This document shows, piece by piece, positions 11,320 through 22,945 of a DNA stretch of 64,000 bases. Source of the DNA: Odobenus rosmarus divergens (lineage: Eukaryota; Chordata; Mammalia; Carnivora; Odobenidae). Location of the stretch: contig NW_004450330.1 of the NCBI RefSeq assembly GCF_000321225.1, positions 1,947,636 through 2,011,635 of the forward strand, given 5' to 3'. Numbering within the stretch: the first letter of the stretch is position 1; each line of letters starts with the position of its first letter. Position numbers and translations under genes: made by a program. Under the pieces are notes generated by a model. The model saw only the letters and a program-made list of their open reading frames with translations. It was not told where the DNA came from and did not search any database.

Positions 11320-11960
11320 AAGCCCAGCCTGGTGGCACCGGTGGACATTATGTCACACTCCTCTGCTGTTAACTGTCCAAAACTTTCCCACTGTGCTTGG
11401 AATAAAATCCTCACTCACTGTACACACTTAGCGTATATCATGTGCCAGATATTTTTCTAAGCACTTTACACATGACTTCTTTTAATCCTTTACAGCCACC
11501 CTATGAACTTGATATTATTGGCCCATTTTACAGGTGAGAAAACTGAGGCACAGAGAGGTTAAAGCCCTGCATGATATGGCCCCTAGCTATCTCTGACCTA
11601 ATCTTTCCCTTTCATACAACAATTTGGCTGTTCAAGGATCCCTCCTGTTCAAAGACCCACCTCAGGGTCTTTGCAGTTTGGTCCCTCTGCTTGGCACAAT
11701 CTCCTCCTGAATAATCATGTGTCTGCCTCTATGTCATCATTTAGGTCTCAGCTAAGGTGCTGCCTTTCCAGAGAGGCCTATCCTGAGCCCTTCAGTTGCT
11801 TTAGATCATGTAGATCACATGACCATGTTATTTCTTTATAGATTATTTGTCATCTGTCTCTCCACCAGAATGTAAGACCCAGGGATCAGAGCTTGTCGAC
11901 AGCTAGTTCAATGCCTATTACAGGAGTTCAAAAAGTAGTTATTGAATCAATAACTGGGAT
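11320..11960 (+). repeat. L2 LINE fragment interrupted by a MIR
   Basis: L2 3' text runs on both sides of a MIR: 'ctgtccaaaactttcccac' and 'ggaataaaatcctcactcac' before it, then 'gatatggcccctagctatct', 'ctcctcctgaataatcatg' and 'ccagagaggcctatcctgag' after it. It ends near 'gtagttattgaatcaataa'. The MIR therefore inserted into an existing L2. Confidence 0.7.
11425..11570 (-). repeat. MIR SINE remnant
   Basis: The antisense MIR core is clear: 'catgtgccagatatttttct', 'actttacacatgacttct' and 'cccattttacaggtgagaaa' followed by 'ctgaggcacagagaggttaa'. It is an ancient mammalian tRNA-derived SINE. Confidence 0.85.
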
Positions 11961-12084
11961 CCTTATAATCTTAATTTTAAAAAATGAGTGCAGGCCACAA
12001 CCCCTATTACTAGCACATGTATTTATACAACAACGTAAACTCACTTACAGATACAAGGCAGGCAGTGTTACAGCCCTTACAGGA

Positions 12085-12190
12085 AGTTAGAAACAGCTCA
12101 GAGTGGTTATGGTGACTTACCTAAAGCCACCCAGCACATCAGTGGCAAAGCCCAGCTCTGACTTCCACCCAACTGTGTTTTCCATGGCCT
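12085..12190 (-). repeat. MIR SINE remnant
   Basis: Degenerate antisense MIR text is present: 'acttacctaaagccacccag' and 'agtggcaaagcccagctctg'. Only the tRNA-like half is recognisable. Confidence 0.5.
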
Positions 12191-12194
12191 GCCT

Positions 12195-12600
12195 GTGGCA
12201 GAGACTGAGGAGATGCTCAGCAATCTTGTTTTCTCTGCCTGGGCACACCGGAAGTCAACAGTTCCCAGCCTCCACTGCAATTAGGTTGGGACCATTGACT
12301 GGGTCCTGGTCAATGGCACGTAGGTACAAGTGATGCACACACCTCTAGGCCTAGCCACAGAATGTCCGGTGCAATCCTTCTGGAGTTCTCTTTTCGCTCT
12401 AAGGAGGGAATTCAACAGAGGAAAATGGAATGTTCTAGGAGACGGCAGAGCCACAGAGGAGCTAATGCTCAAAGGACAGCTGCCCAGGACAGCCATCCAC
12501 CTGCAAGGGACTGTGAAGGGAGCAAGAAATAGCCATTTGTTGGGTGAGGCCACTGAGACTTGGGGGGTCGTTTGTTACAGCTCTGCACTTTGTGTTAATA
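12195..12600. repeat. Old interspersed repeat, family not assigned
   Basis: The text 'ttcccagcctccactgcaat', 'caatggcacgtaggtacaag' and 'ccttctggagttctcttttc' belongs to a diverged mammalian repeat that I recognise by wording but cannot name. A second member of the same family appears to lie at 45500-45885. Confidence 0.4.
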
Positions 12601-13290
12601 ACCCTGATTAACAAATGGATAGTGACGTTCACCTGCTATCCTTACCCAGCAGCGCCCTGACAGGCAACTGTGGAGACATCTTTGTTCTTTTTGCTGCATA
12701 TAAATTCTATATGAATCAACGCTGTAATATAGCCATCCAAAGAGCAGATAGTCCCGGGCTGTTTGAACAGCAGTGGAGGCCACAGGCAATTTGGAGCAAT
12801 CGCAAAAAGTGAGTAAAATCAGTTTCACTGAGGTACATCTGTAATTTCAGTGGCCCCTGCAAAAGGGCAACTCGTACCTCTGGCACCACTATCATGACCC
12901 TCTGAGTCCCCTATGTGTAGCCGGTCAGCTGGGGTGACACAGCGATCAGCAGCCGTGAGTGCTTCTTGAGGTGAGAAAAGACGTGGACCTTTTAGCCAAA
13001 GGCTTGGCTGTGAAATGAACAAGAAGCTGGGCTTCAGATTATGCCTCTTTTGCAAATGCTCCCTAAGGGTGAAGAAGAAAATGTCAGAGGGGAAATCGAG
13101 GCTGTGGTGGCGCCACCCAGCACCGCTGAGGGTTACTGAACTCAAGTCTGCCCAGAGAAAACACAGGTGGGAAACGCTGGAACACCAAAGCAGAACCTAG
13201 AGCAATGGGACCTGGGAGGACAAGCGATTGGGCAAAGAGCTGTGGTTTAGGTCTTGCTTGGGGGAGGAGATAAAGTTTAAATGTAGAGTC
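12601..13290. other. Intronic stretch with no feature recognised
   Basis: No repeat family or exon is recognised. Overlapping open frames on both strands show no conserved motif. Confidence 0.45.
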
Positions 13291-13292
13291 CC

Positions 13293-13735
13293 ATAGTCCC
13301 GTCCCCTCCTTGTCCATGGGGCATACGTTCCAAGAGCCCCAGTGGATGCCTGAAACCTCAAGATAGTACAGAACCTTTTCTACACTGTTTTTTTTCTATA
13401 CATACATACCTATGATAAAGTTGAATTTATAAAGTAGGCACGATAAAGCATTAACAACAAAAACTCATAATAAAATAGGACAATCATAATAATAAACTGC
13501 AGTAAAAGTTATGTGAACGTGGTCTTTCAACAAAATATCTCATTGTATTGTATACATCCTTTCCCTTCTGACCACGATGTGAGATGAGAAAACGGCTGCA
13601 TGAGGAGAGGAAGGGTGGGGGACGACGCAGGCGGTGCGGCACAGCTGTGGGCTACTGCTGGCTGCCACTGGACCATGGCTGACTGTGGGTAACTGCGCGA
13701 AGCAAGGCTGCAGATAAGGGGGCACTACTGTGTTC
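13293..13735. mobile_element. Tigger-type non-autonomous DNA transposon (MITE)
   Basis: The left part reads 'catggggcatacgttccaag', 'cagtggatgcctgaaacctc' and 'catacatacctatgataaag', the hallmark of a TcMar-Tigger derived MITE. The right end 'gcagataagggggcactact' is an imperfect inverted copy of the left terminus 'agtcccgtcccctccttgtc'. At about 440 bp with both ends present, it looks like a complete internal-deletion copy. No transposase is encoded. Confidence 0.75.
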
Positions 13736-14474
13736 TTTTCACAGAGGTACATCTTCCGGTTTTCCTGTGGCTGGTATCACTAGGACCCTACTCCGGATGT
13801 AAGTGATGACAAATCTGAGCAAGGTATGCATTCATTGTCAACTTCCTTGAAAACTGGACATTCACTACTTGATTTTCACTAAACATCAGCTCTCTAGCTG
13901 TTTGTTCCCTAAAGGGTTTACTGCAAAATAAAAAAAGCATTATGAAACAATAAAATTTTTAACAGCACTGCCACACAATAAAATAAATATTTATAAAACA
14001 AAGAGCCGTAAATTTATACCAAGCAGTAAGTAACGAAACCACGGTAGCAAGAGTAGTCAGACTATTCCACAGCAGGGCAGCTCAGCTTCCATTGCCCAGC
14101 ATCTACTTCTTGTACAACAAACCTATACTTCCCATGCTGTCCACTGAATCAGCCAACGGGTAGCCTGACGGCACGCGGCGTCTCCCTGACCAGCGTGCAA
14201 ACCGCAGCAGCACCAAACACTTGTCGCCCCTCCCCCCAAGACAGGAACCTAGTGGCTGACGCCCAAGCTGTTTCATGTGATTCGTGTGTGTCTTAAATGC
14301 TGTCCCTGAAAGGTGTTAATTGTGTCAGGCAAAGATGTGTGTTCTCACAGTTGTCTTCCACACTTACCCATGTGTTGAAGAGAGAACTCTGGGCACTGCA
14401 TATGTGCATGATACACTTCTAGACAAGACCACAGCAGAAGATGCGAGTTCAAAGTGAGCTCTACCTAGCCCATC
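13736..14474. other. Intronic stretch with no feature recognised
   Basis: No repeat family or coding segment is recognised between the Tigger MITE and the L1. Confidence 0.45.
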
Positions 14475-14885
14475 CTAGATTATTTTTATTTTAAAATTTA
14501 AATTCAATTAATTAACATATAATGTATTATTAGCTTCAGAGGTAGAGGTAAGTGATTCATCAGTCTTACATAATACCCAGTGCCCTCCTTAATGTCCATC
14601 ACCAATTACCCCATCCCCCTGCTCCCCTCCACTCCAGCAACCATCAGTTTGATTCCTATGATTAAGAGTCTCTTATGGTTTGTCTCCCTCTCTGATTTCA
14701 TCCTGTTTCATTTTTTCCTCCCTTCCCCTATGGTCCTCTATTTTGTTTCTTAAATTTCACATATCAGCGAGATCATATAATTGTCTTTCTCTGACTTATT
14801 TTGCTTAGCATAATACCCTCTAGTTCCATCCACGCCATAGCAAATGGCAAGATTTCATTTTTTTGATGGCTGAATAGTATTCCAT

Positions 14886-15180
14886 NNNNNNNNNNNNNNN
14901 NNNNNNNNNNNNNNNNNNNNNNNNNNNNNNNNNNNNNNNNNNNNNNNNNNNNNNNNNNNNNNNNNNNNNNNNNNNNNNNNNNNNNNNNNNNNNNNNNNNN
15001 NNNNNNNNNNNNNNNNNNNNNNNNNNNNNNNNNNNNNNNNNNNNNNNNNNNNNNNNNNNNNNNNNNNNNNNNNNNNNNNNNNNNNNNNNNNNNNNNNNNN
15101 NNNNNNNNNNNNNNNNNNNNNNNNNNNNNNNNNNNNNNNNNNNNNNNNNNNNNNNNNNNNNNNNNNNNNNNNNNNNNNNN
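14886..15180. other. Assembly gap (295 Ns)
   Basis: This unbroken run of N lies within the 3' part of L1 ORF2. The flanking bases are L1 on both sides, so the missing sequence is probably L1 ORF2, but its real length is unknown. Open frames drawn across it are artefacts. Confidence 0.99.
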
Positions 15181-17090
15181 TTCTCCGCATCCTTGCCAAC
15201 ATCTGTCGTTTCCTGACTTGTTAATTTTAGCCATTCTGACTGGTGTGAGATGGTATCTCATTGTGGTTTTGATTTGTATTTCCCTGATGCCGAGTGATGT
15301 TGAACATTTTTTCATGTATCTGTTGGCCATTTGGATGTCTTCTTTGGAGAAATATCTGTTCATGTCTTCTGCCCTTTCTTGATTGGATTATTTGTTCTTT
15401 GGGTGTTGAGTTTGGTAAGTTCTTTATAGATTTTGGATACTAGCCCTTTACCTGATATGTCATTTGCAAATATCTTCTCCCATTCTGTCAGTTGTCTTTT
15501 GGTTTTGTCGACTGTTTCCTCTGCTGTGCAAAAACCTTTTTATCTTAATGAAGTCCCAAGAGTTCATTTTTGCCCTTGTTTTCCTTGCCTTTGGAGACAT
15601 ATCTAGCAAGAAGTTGCTACCTGTGTTCTCCTCTAGGATTTTGATGGATTTATATCTCACATTTAGGTCTTTCATCCATTTTTAGTCTATTTTTGTGTAT
15701 GGTGTAAGGAAATGGTCCAGTTTCATTCTTCTGCATGTGGCTGTCCAATTTTCCCAACACCATTTGTTGAAGTGACTGTCTTTTTTCCATTGGATCTTCT
15801 TTCTTGGTTTGTTGAAGATTAGTTGACCATAGAGTTGAGGGACCATTTCTGGGTTCTCTATTCTGTTCCATTGATCTATGTGTCTGTTTTTGTGCCAGTA
15901 TCATACTGTCTTGATGACTACAGCTTTGTAATAGAGTTTGAAGTCTGGAATTGTGATGCCACCAGCTTTGGTTTTCTTTTTCAACATTTCTTTGGTTATT
16001 TGGGGTCTTTTCTGGTTCCATACAAATTTTAGAATTATTTGTTCCAGTTCTGTGAAAAAAGTTGATGGTATTTGGATAGGGATTGCACTGAATGTACAGA
16101 TTGCTCTAGGTAGCACAGACATTTTAACAATATTTGTTCTTCCAATCCATGAGCATGGAACGTTTTTCCATTTTTTGGTGTGTCTTCCTCAATTTCTTTC
16201 ATGAGTGTTCTTTAGTTTTCTGAGTACAGATCCTTTGCCTCTTTGGTTAGGTCTATTCCTAGAGATCTTATGGTTTTGGGTGCAGCTGGATATGGGATCA
16301 ATGCCTCAATTTCCTTCTCATTGTTAGTGTATAGAAATGCAACTGATTTTTGTGCATTGATGTTCTATCTTACCATGTTGCAGAATTCCCGTATGAGTTC
16401 TAGTAATTTTCGGGTGGTCTATTGGGTTTTTGACACAGAGGATCAGGTCATCTGCAGACAGTGAGAGATTGACTTCTTCTTTGCCAATTTAGATGCCTTT
16501 TATTTCTTTTTGTTGTCTGGTTGCTGAGGCTAGGACTTCTAGTACTATGTTGAACAATAGTAGTGATAGTGGACATCCCTGTCATGCTCTTGACCTTAGG
16601 GGAAAAGCTTTCAGTTTTTCCTCATTGAGAATGATATTGGCTGTGGGCTTTTTGTATATGGCTTTTATGATATTGAAGTATGTACCCTCTATCCCTACTT
16701 TGTGGAGAGTTTTAATCAAAAAAGATGCTGTACTTTGTCAAATGCTTTTTCTGCATCTATTGAGAGGATCATACAGTTCTTGTCCTTTCTTTTAATGTAG
16801 TGTATCACGTTGATTGATTTGCGGATGTTGAACCACCTTGCAGCCCAGGAAAAAATCCCATTTGGTTGTGGTGAATGATACATTTAATGTACTGTTGGAT
16901 CCTATTGGCTAGTACCTTGGTGAGAATTTTTGCATCCATGTTCATCAGGGATATTGGTCTGTAACTCTCCTTTTTGGTAGCATCTTTGTCTGGTTTGGGG
17001 ATCAAGGTAATGCTGGCCTCATAAAATGAGTTTGGAAGTTTTCCTTCCATTTCGATTTTTTGAAACAGCTTCAGAAGACTACGTATTCTT

Positions 17091-17270
17091 TTTTTTTATG
17101 ATTTTATTTATTTGAGAGAAAGGGAGAGTGTGCATGAGTGAGGAAAGGGGCAGAGAGACAAGGAGATTCCCCACTGAGCAGGGAGCCCAATGCGGGGCTT
17201 GATCCCAGGACCCCAAGATCCTGACCTGAGCTGAAGGCAGACTCTTAACCGACTGAGCCACCCAAGTGCC
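17091..17270 (-). mobile_element. tRNA-derived carnivore SINE inserted in the L1
   Basis: The reverse complement has the GGCACTTGGGTGGCTCAGTC head and a 'aaataaataaaatc' tail. It interrupts L1 ORF2: the L1 text breaks at 'agactacgtattctt' and resumes at 'ggtattaattcttcttt'. It must therefore be younger than the L1. Confidence 0.93.
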
Positions 17271-19008
17271 TGCCCTGGTATTAATTCTTCTTTAAATGTT
17301 TGGTAGAAGTCCCCTGGGAAGCCATCCAGCCTTGGACTCTTGTTTGTTGGAAAATTTTTTATTACTGCTTCAATTTACTTGCTGGTTATGTCTCTGTTCA
17401 GGTTTTCTGTTTCTTTCTGTTTCAGTTTTGGTAGTTTATATGTCTCTAGGAATGCATCCATTTCTTCCAGATTGCCTAATTTGTTGGTATATAGTTGCTC
17501 ATAATGTTCTTATAATTCTTTGTATTTCTTTGGTGTTCATTGTGATCTCTTCTCTTTCATTCATGGTTTTATTTCTTTGGGTCCTTTCTCTTTTCTTTTT
17601 GATAAGTCTGGCCAGGGGTTTATCAATTCTATTAATTCTTTCAAAGAACCAGCTTCTAGTTTCATTGATCTGTTCTGCTGTTCTTTTGGTTTCTGTTTAT
17701 TGATTTCTGCTCTAATCTTTACTATTTCTCTTCTCCTGCTGGGTTTAGGCTTTATTTGCTCTTCTTTCTCCAGCTCCTTTAAATGTATAAGGTCAGGTTG
17801 TGTATTTGAGATCTTTCCTGTTTCTTGAGAAAGGCTTATATTGCTATATACTTCCCGCTTAGGACTGCCTTTGCTGCATCTCAAAGGTTTTGAACAGTTG
17901 TGTTTTCATTTTCATTTGGTTCCATGAATTTTTTAAATTCTTCTTTAATTTTACCTGGTTGACCCATTCATTCTTTAGTAGGATGCTCTTTAACCTCCAT
18001 GTATTTGAGTTCTTTCCAGATTTCCTCTTGTGATTGAGTTCAAGTTTCAAAGCATTGTGGTCTGAAAATATGCAGGGAATGATCCCAATCTTCTGGTACT
18101 GGTTGAGACCTGATTTGTGACCCAAATGTGATCTATTCTGGGGAATGTTCCATGTGCACTAGAGAAGAATGTGGATTCTGTTGCTTTAGGATGAAATGCT
18201 CTGTATACATCCATGAAGTCCATCTGGTCAGTGTATCATTCAAAGCCCTTATTTCCTTGTTGATCTGCTTAGATGATCTGTCCATTGCAGTGAGTGGGGT
18301 GTTAAAGTCCTCTACTATTATTATATTATTATCAATGTGTTTCTTTAATTTTGTTATTAATTGGTTTATATAATTGGCTGCTCTCATGTTGGGGGCATAA
18401 ATATTTACAATCGTTAGATCTTCTTGTTGGATAGAACCTTTAATTAAGATATAGTGTCCTTCCTCATCTCTTATTACAGTCTTTGGTTTAAAATCTAATT
18501 CATCTGATATAAGGATTGCTACCCCATCTTTCTTTTGATGGCCATTAGCATGGTAAACGGTTTCCCACCCCCCCACTTTCAATCTGAAGGTGTCTTTGGG
18601 TCTAAAATGAGTCTCTTGCAGACAGCATATTGATGGGTCTTGCTTTTTTATCCAATCTGATACCCTGTGTCTTTTGATTGGTGCACTTAGCACATTTACA
18701 GTCAGGGTAACTATTGAAAGATATGAATTTACAGATGAGGCACAGTTGGTGCTGGCAAAAGAGGAAATATGAAGTGTCCTTAACTGTAATTGCCTTTTAT
18801 GAAGAGAGACCAGCTTGGCATTCTTGTCCAGAAGATGAAACTCAATAATTGTTTGCATTGCTTTTCATATGTATTTATATATATGTTAAAAAAGAAAAAA
18901 GAAAAATACAAATTTAAATTGTGCCACTTTATTACCTGTAAAATCACTGTTTCTGTATATTGTCTCTGTTCCTTTCTGGTCTATGTTACTTTTAGGCTCT
19001 CTCTTTGC

Positions 19009-19894
19009 TTAAAGGATCCCCTTTAATATTTCATGCAGGGCTGGTTTAGTGATCACAAATTCTTTTAGTTTCTGTTTATCCTGGAAGCTTTTTCTCTCTC
19101 CTATTTTGAATGGCATCCTTGCTGGATAAAGCATTCTTGGCTGCATAGTTTTCTCATTTAACACCCTGAATATATCATGCCAGTCCTTTCTGGCCTGCCA
19201 GGTCTATGTGGATAGGTCTGCTGCCCATCTAATGTTTCTACCCTTGTAGGTTACATATCTCTTCTCCCGAGCTGCTTTCAGGATTTGTCTCTGAGATTTG
19301 CAAGTTTCACTATTATATGTCGAGATGTTGACCTATTTTTTATTGATTTTGAGGGGAGTTCTCTGTGCCTCCTGGACTTGAATGCCTGTTTCTTTCCCCA
19401 GATTAGGTAAGTTCTCTGCTATAATTTGCTCCAATATACCTTCTGCCTCTCTCTCTCTCTCACCCTCTTTCCTCTTCTTCTCAGATCCCAGTTATTCTAA
19501 CATTGTTTCGCTTTATGGCATCACTGATCTCTCGAATTCTCCCCTTGTGATCCAGTAGTTATTTTTTTCTCAGCTTCTTTATTCTCCATCATTTGGTCTT
19601 CTATAACACTAATTCTCTCTTCTGCCTCATTTATCCTAGCAGTTAGAGCCTCCATTTTTTATTGCATCTCATTAATCGGCTTTTTTATTTCAACTTGATT
19701 AGATTTTAGGTTTTTTATTTCTCCAGAAAGGGATTCTCTAGTGTCTTCTATGCTTTTTTGAAGCCCAGCTAGTATCTTTATAATCATTATTCTGAACTCT
19801 AGTTGACATCTTACTTATGTCCATACTGATTAGGTCCCTGGCAGTCATACTGCCTCTTGTTCTCTTTCTTTAGGGGAGTTTTCTGTCTTGTCAT
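19009..19894 (-). pseudogene. L1 ORF1 relic (RNA-binding protein)
   Basis: ORF1 encodes the RNA-binding chaperone of L1. An ATG at 19894-19892 opens MTRQKTPLKKENKRQYDCQG, but an in-frame stop follows within about 25 codons. The C-terminal domain is readable near 19160-19009: MQPRMLYPARMPFKIGERKS, then DKQKLKEFVITKPALHEIL and a stop, matching the usual L1 ORF1p end. The coding capacity is lost through stops and frameshifts. Confidence 0.8.
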
Positions 19895-22168
19895 TCTGTC
19901 CAGGGAAGAATAGATGAGTAAGAGAACAAAATACTAAAATGGCAACAAAGACCCCAGAGAAATATACACTAAACAAATCAGAAGAGACCCCAAACTGGGG
20001 AAAAAAAAAAAAGAGAGAGAGAGAATATAATCAGACAGGTGAACAGAACAGAGCAATACACTGGATCCTGTGTGTATTTTGGTCTGTTTGTTAGAAAACT
20101 AGATCCCAAAATCGTAAAGAAAGAGAACTTATATACATACAAAAACAAAATTAAATACATTGAAAGGATAGAATGTAACTGTAAAAATAAAAACTAAAAG
20201 ACAAAAAAAATAGAATAAAAAGGAAGGAATATAAACAGGGAGATGAACAGAACAGAGCAATACACTATATCCTGAGTGTATTTTGGTCTGTTAGAAGAAA
20301 CTACATCCCAAAATTGTAAAGAAAGAAAAACTTATATAGATACAAAAATAAAATTAAATACATGGAAAGGATAGAATGTAACTGTGAAGATGAAAAATAA
20401 AAAAGACTTTAACAAAAAAAAAAGATGAAGAAAATAAAAGAATATGATCATACAGGCGAAGAGAACAGAGCAATACACTGAATCCTGTGTGTATTTTGGT
20501 CGTTTGTTAGAAAACTAGATCCCAAAGTCATAAAGAAAGAAAAACTTGTATATGTACAAAAACAAAATTAAATACATTGAAAGGATAGAGTGTAACTGTA
20601 AAAATAAAAACTAAAAGACAAAAAAAAAAAAAAAGGAAGGAATATAAACAGGCAGGTGAACAGCACAGAGCAATACACTATATCCTGAGTGTATTTTGGT
20701 CTGTTAGAAGAAACTACATCCCAAAATTGTAAAGAAAGAAAAACTTATATCAATACAAAAATAAAATTAAATACATGGAAAGGATAGAATATAACTGTGA
20801 AGATAAAAAATAAAAAAGACTTTAACAAAAAAAAAAGAAGATGAAGAAAAAAAAGAATATGATCAGACAGGTGAAGAGAACAGAGCAATACACTAAATTC
20901 TGGGTGTATTTTGGTCTGTTTGTTGGAAGAAATTGCATCCCCAAATTGTAAAGACAGAAAAACATATATATACAAAAGTAAAATTAAATACAAAGAAAGG
21001 CTAGAATGTAAGTGTAAAAATTAAAATTAAAAAAGATTTTTAAAAAGGGAGTTGATAAAGTAAGAAATTGGTTGAAAAAGGAAAGAGAAAAAATTAAAAT
21101 TGAAAAACTAAAGCATGGCGGGGGACATGAATTCCATATACTATTTTCCCCTAGCGCTGGAGTCGCACAGTTCTGTGTGATTGGTAAACTTGCTCTTGGT
21201 GGATGTTCTTGTTGATCTTCTGGGGTAGGGGCCTGTTGCGTTGATTCTGAGGTGTCTTTGCCCAAAGCGGAATTGCACTGCCCTTGCCAGGGGCCAGGTT
21301 AAGTAATCTGCTTGGGATTGCTCGATGTGGCTTATGTTCCCTCAAGGCTTTCCAAGCAGCTTTAGAGGATGAGAATGAAAATGGCGGCCTCCCAATCTCC
21401 AGCCCCAGACCTGAACACTCAGGGCCCCACTCCTCAGTGCACCCTAGGGAAAAGCAGTCAATCACTCCTGTCTCCCTGGTCTCCATCCACACTCTGTCTT
21501 CCCCCAGCCTGTGAGCAGTGTTTCTCTCTCAGGCACATGACCCTGCTTTGACTCTCCAAACCTTGCAGACTCTTGCAGCGTGCACCTGCACTGCTCCCCC
21601 CCGGAAGGGAATGCGGGGTCTCACCATGGTTCTGCCATTGTTGGGCCCCTGTTCAGAGAGCAGTTGCCCAGCTGTGCCACGATTTGTGGTTTATGGCAAC
21701 CCCGAGCTGAGAGCCCACTCCTGGGCTTGCTGTTTGCAGCTGGCTTCCCCGCTCTGATACCTGGGACCTCTGCCGCATTCAGGCACCCCCAGTCTTCCTG
21801 TGACCCTGAGGGTCCTGAGACCACACAGTCCCAGCAAGGGTTCCACCCCCCACTTAGCCACTGGAGCAACGTCCCTCAGTGGAGCAAACTTCTAAAAGTT
21901 CCAATTTTGTGCTCCACTGCTCTATCACTTGCCGGTAGCCAGCTGACAGAGGGTCCCCCCACCCCATCTTCCCATATATCGCCTTGGATTCACTTCTCCG
22001 CACCTCCTACCTTGCAGAAAGTGGTCGCTTTTCTATTCCTGGAGTTGCAGCTATTCTTTTCTTAGATCCCTGGTTGAGTTCACAGGTGTTCAAAACGATT
22101 TGATAGCTATCTACCTGAATTCCTGGGACCAGACAATCCCAAGGTCTCCTACTCCTCTGCCATCTTGG
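19895..22168 (-). promoter_or_regulatory. L1 5' UTR with internal promoter region
   Basis: The untranslated leader upstream of ORF1 is about 2.27 kb long. Its distal part (about 21100-22168) is GC-rich with several CpGs, as expected for an L1 internal promoter. Its proximal part (about 19976-21010) is an A-rich tandem array. Promoter activity is inferred from the element type only. Confidence 0.65.
19976..21010 (-). repeat. Tandem array in the L1 5' UTR (five units of about 205 bp)
   Basis: The marker AGAGCAATACAC recurs at 20050, 20254, 20467, 20667 and 20882, giving spacings of 204, 213, 200 and 215 bp. Units alternate between 'gtttgttagaaaactagatc' and 'gttagaagaaactacatccc' forms, so the basic repeat is a dimer of about 415 bp. 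The last unit is intermediate. Each carries an A-rich spacer and 'aaaattaaatacat'. Confidence 0.9.
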
Positions 22169-22424
22169 ACTATCAATTATTTTAAAGCAACTATTAGTAG
22201 TAATATTTCTTTTAAAGCCGTGAAAAATCCAGGACAAATGGTAAATCATATGAGATGCCCTGAATGACAGGTACATATGGGAACAGTCCAGGATAAATGA
22301 GGACATAAGGCCACTCTGGCCTTAAGGCATCTAGGCTTGTCCTCTAAAGTTTGGCGCTGTCCCACTGTGTCTCTAAAATGATAGATTAACTGAACAGCTG
22401 CTGAATGAATAAAAGGATGAAAGA

Positions 22425-22835
22425 AGAACAGAATGGCTTCCTGTTTCCTGCAGAATAAAGTCCAAACTCCTTAGGATAATGGTGTGCCAGGCCCACCTGA
22501 GTCGGGCATGCCAGTCTCCTCTTCTCCCTCAGCCCTTCCTTGTTGGATGTGAACCTACCCATCCTCACACACACCCAGCCCTTTTCCTTTCCCACTTCTA
22601 CAAGATCACATGTACCTTCCCCACCTGGAATCCTTTCTCCCCATCAATCAACTGCGACCCCAAATTCAAAGTCTTGGCCAAACTCACCTTCTCTAGGAGC
22701 GCACCACCATCCTGCTCCTCAACCAGTGTCCAGACTCAGGGGGACGTTATCTTTCCTCTCCCATAGCCCACTGTCCTACTGTTCTCCCCTTGCTTTTGGT
22801 GGACTCCTCAGCATCTACAGGGCCCAGAGGGTCTC
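22425..22835 (+). repeat. L2 LINE 3' fragment
   Basis: L2 3' text is present: 'cagaataaagtccaaactcc', 'cctggaatcctttctcccca' and 'aaagtcttggccaaactcac'. This matches the usual L2 3' order on the plus strand. Confidence 0.7.
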
Positions 22836-22867
22836 CCAGGGTCTGTGGTGTATTCCATGCCTTGCAG

Positions 22868-22945
22868 CAGATAGGTCTGTGGATAGGTCTGCTGCCAATC
22901 GAATGTTTCTTGCCCTTGTAGGTTACAGACCTCTTACCCGAGAAC
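22868..22945 (-). repeat. Short isolated L1 ORF1 fragment
   Basis: 'ggataggtctgctgccaatc', then 'gaatgtttcttgcccttgta' and 'ggttacagacctcttacccg', closely parallels 19208-19271 within the nearby L1 ORF1. The match runs about 70 bp with a few mismatches and sits alone, with no other L1 text around it. Confidence 0.7.

Larger units (their letters stand above)
14773..18735 (-). pseudogene. L1 ORF2 relic (endonuclease-reverse transcriptase)
   Basis: ORF2 normally encodes an AP-type endonuclease followed by reverse transcriptase and a cysteine-rich C-terminus. Here the endonuclease begins around 18720 (NSYLSIVTLTVN, then HRVSDWIKKQDPSICCLQET) and continues through NIYAPN and DFNTPL. Reverse-transcriptase text follows in other frames ([34 protein letters not shown]). 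The C-terminal part shows [18 protein letters not shown] sequence and [12 protein letters not shown]. The expected start ATG appears mutated to GTA. Multiple frameshifts, the SINE at 17091-17270 and the N gap break the frame. Confidence 0.9.
14478..22170 (-). mobile_element. Near full-length, decayed carnivore L1 retrotransposon
   Basis: The reverse complement starts near 22170 with a 'gatggcagaggagtagga' type L1 5' end. It then has a 2.3-kb 5' UTR, ORF1 (about 19894-19009), ORF2 (about 18735-14773) and the carnivore L1 3' UTR ('gttaattaattgaatttaaa'). The element spans 7.7 kb including a 180-bp SINE insertion and a 295-N gap. TTATTTTAAA occurs at 14486-14495 and 22177-22186 and may be the target-site duplication, though it is AT-rich. 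Both ORFs are frameshifted, so it is immobile. It lies in the same orientation as PCOLCE2. Confidence 0.9.

Noticed and set aside
14773..15363. 196-codon minus-strand frame across the N gap
   Set aside because: Most of it is undefined residues. Its real parts are L1 ORF2 C-terminal sequence.
17296..17884. Plus-strand hydrophobic frames resembling membrane proteins
   Set aside because: They are antisense readings of L1 ORF2, which is clear on the minus strand.
18142..18160. Possible PCOLCE2 exon 2 match ('ccatgtgcact')
   Set aside because: The surroundings are L1 ORF2. The true exon 2 with correct splice sites lies at 47823-47931.
19976..21010. Regularly spaced repeats as a CRISPR array
   Set aside because: The units are ~205 bp, A-rich and contiguous within an L1 5' UTR of a mammalian genome, with no short-repeat/spacer structure.
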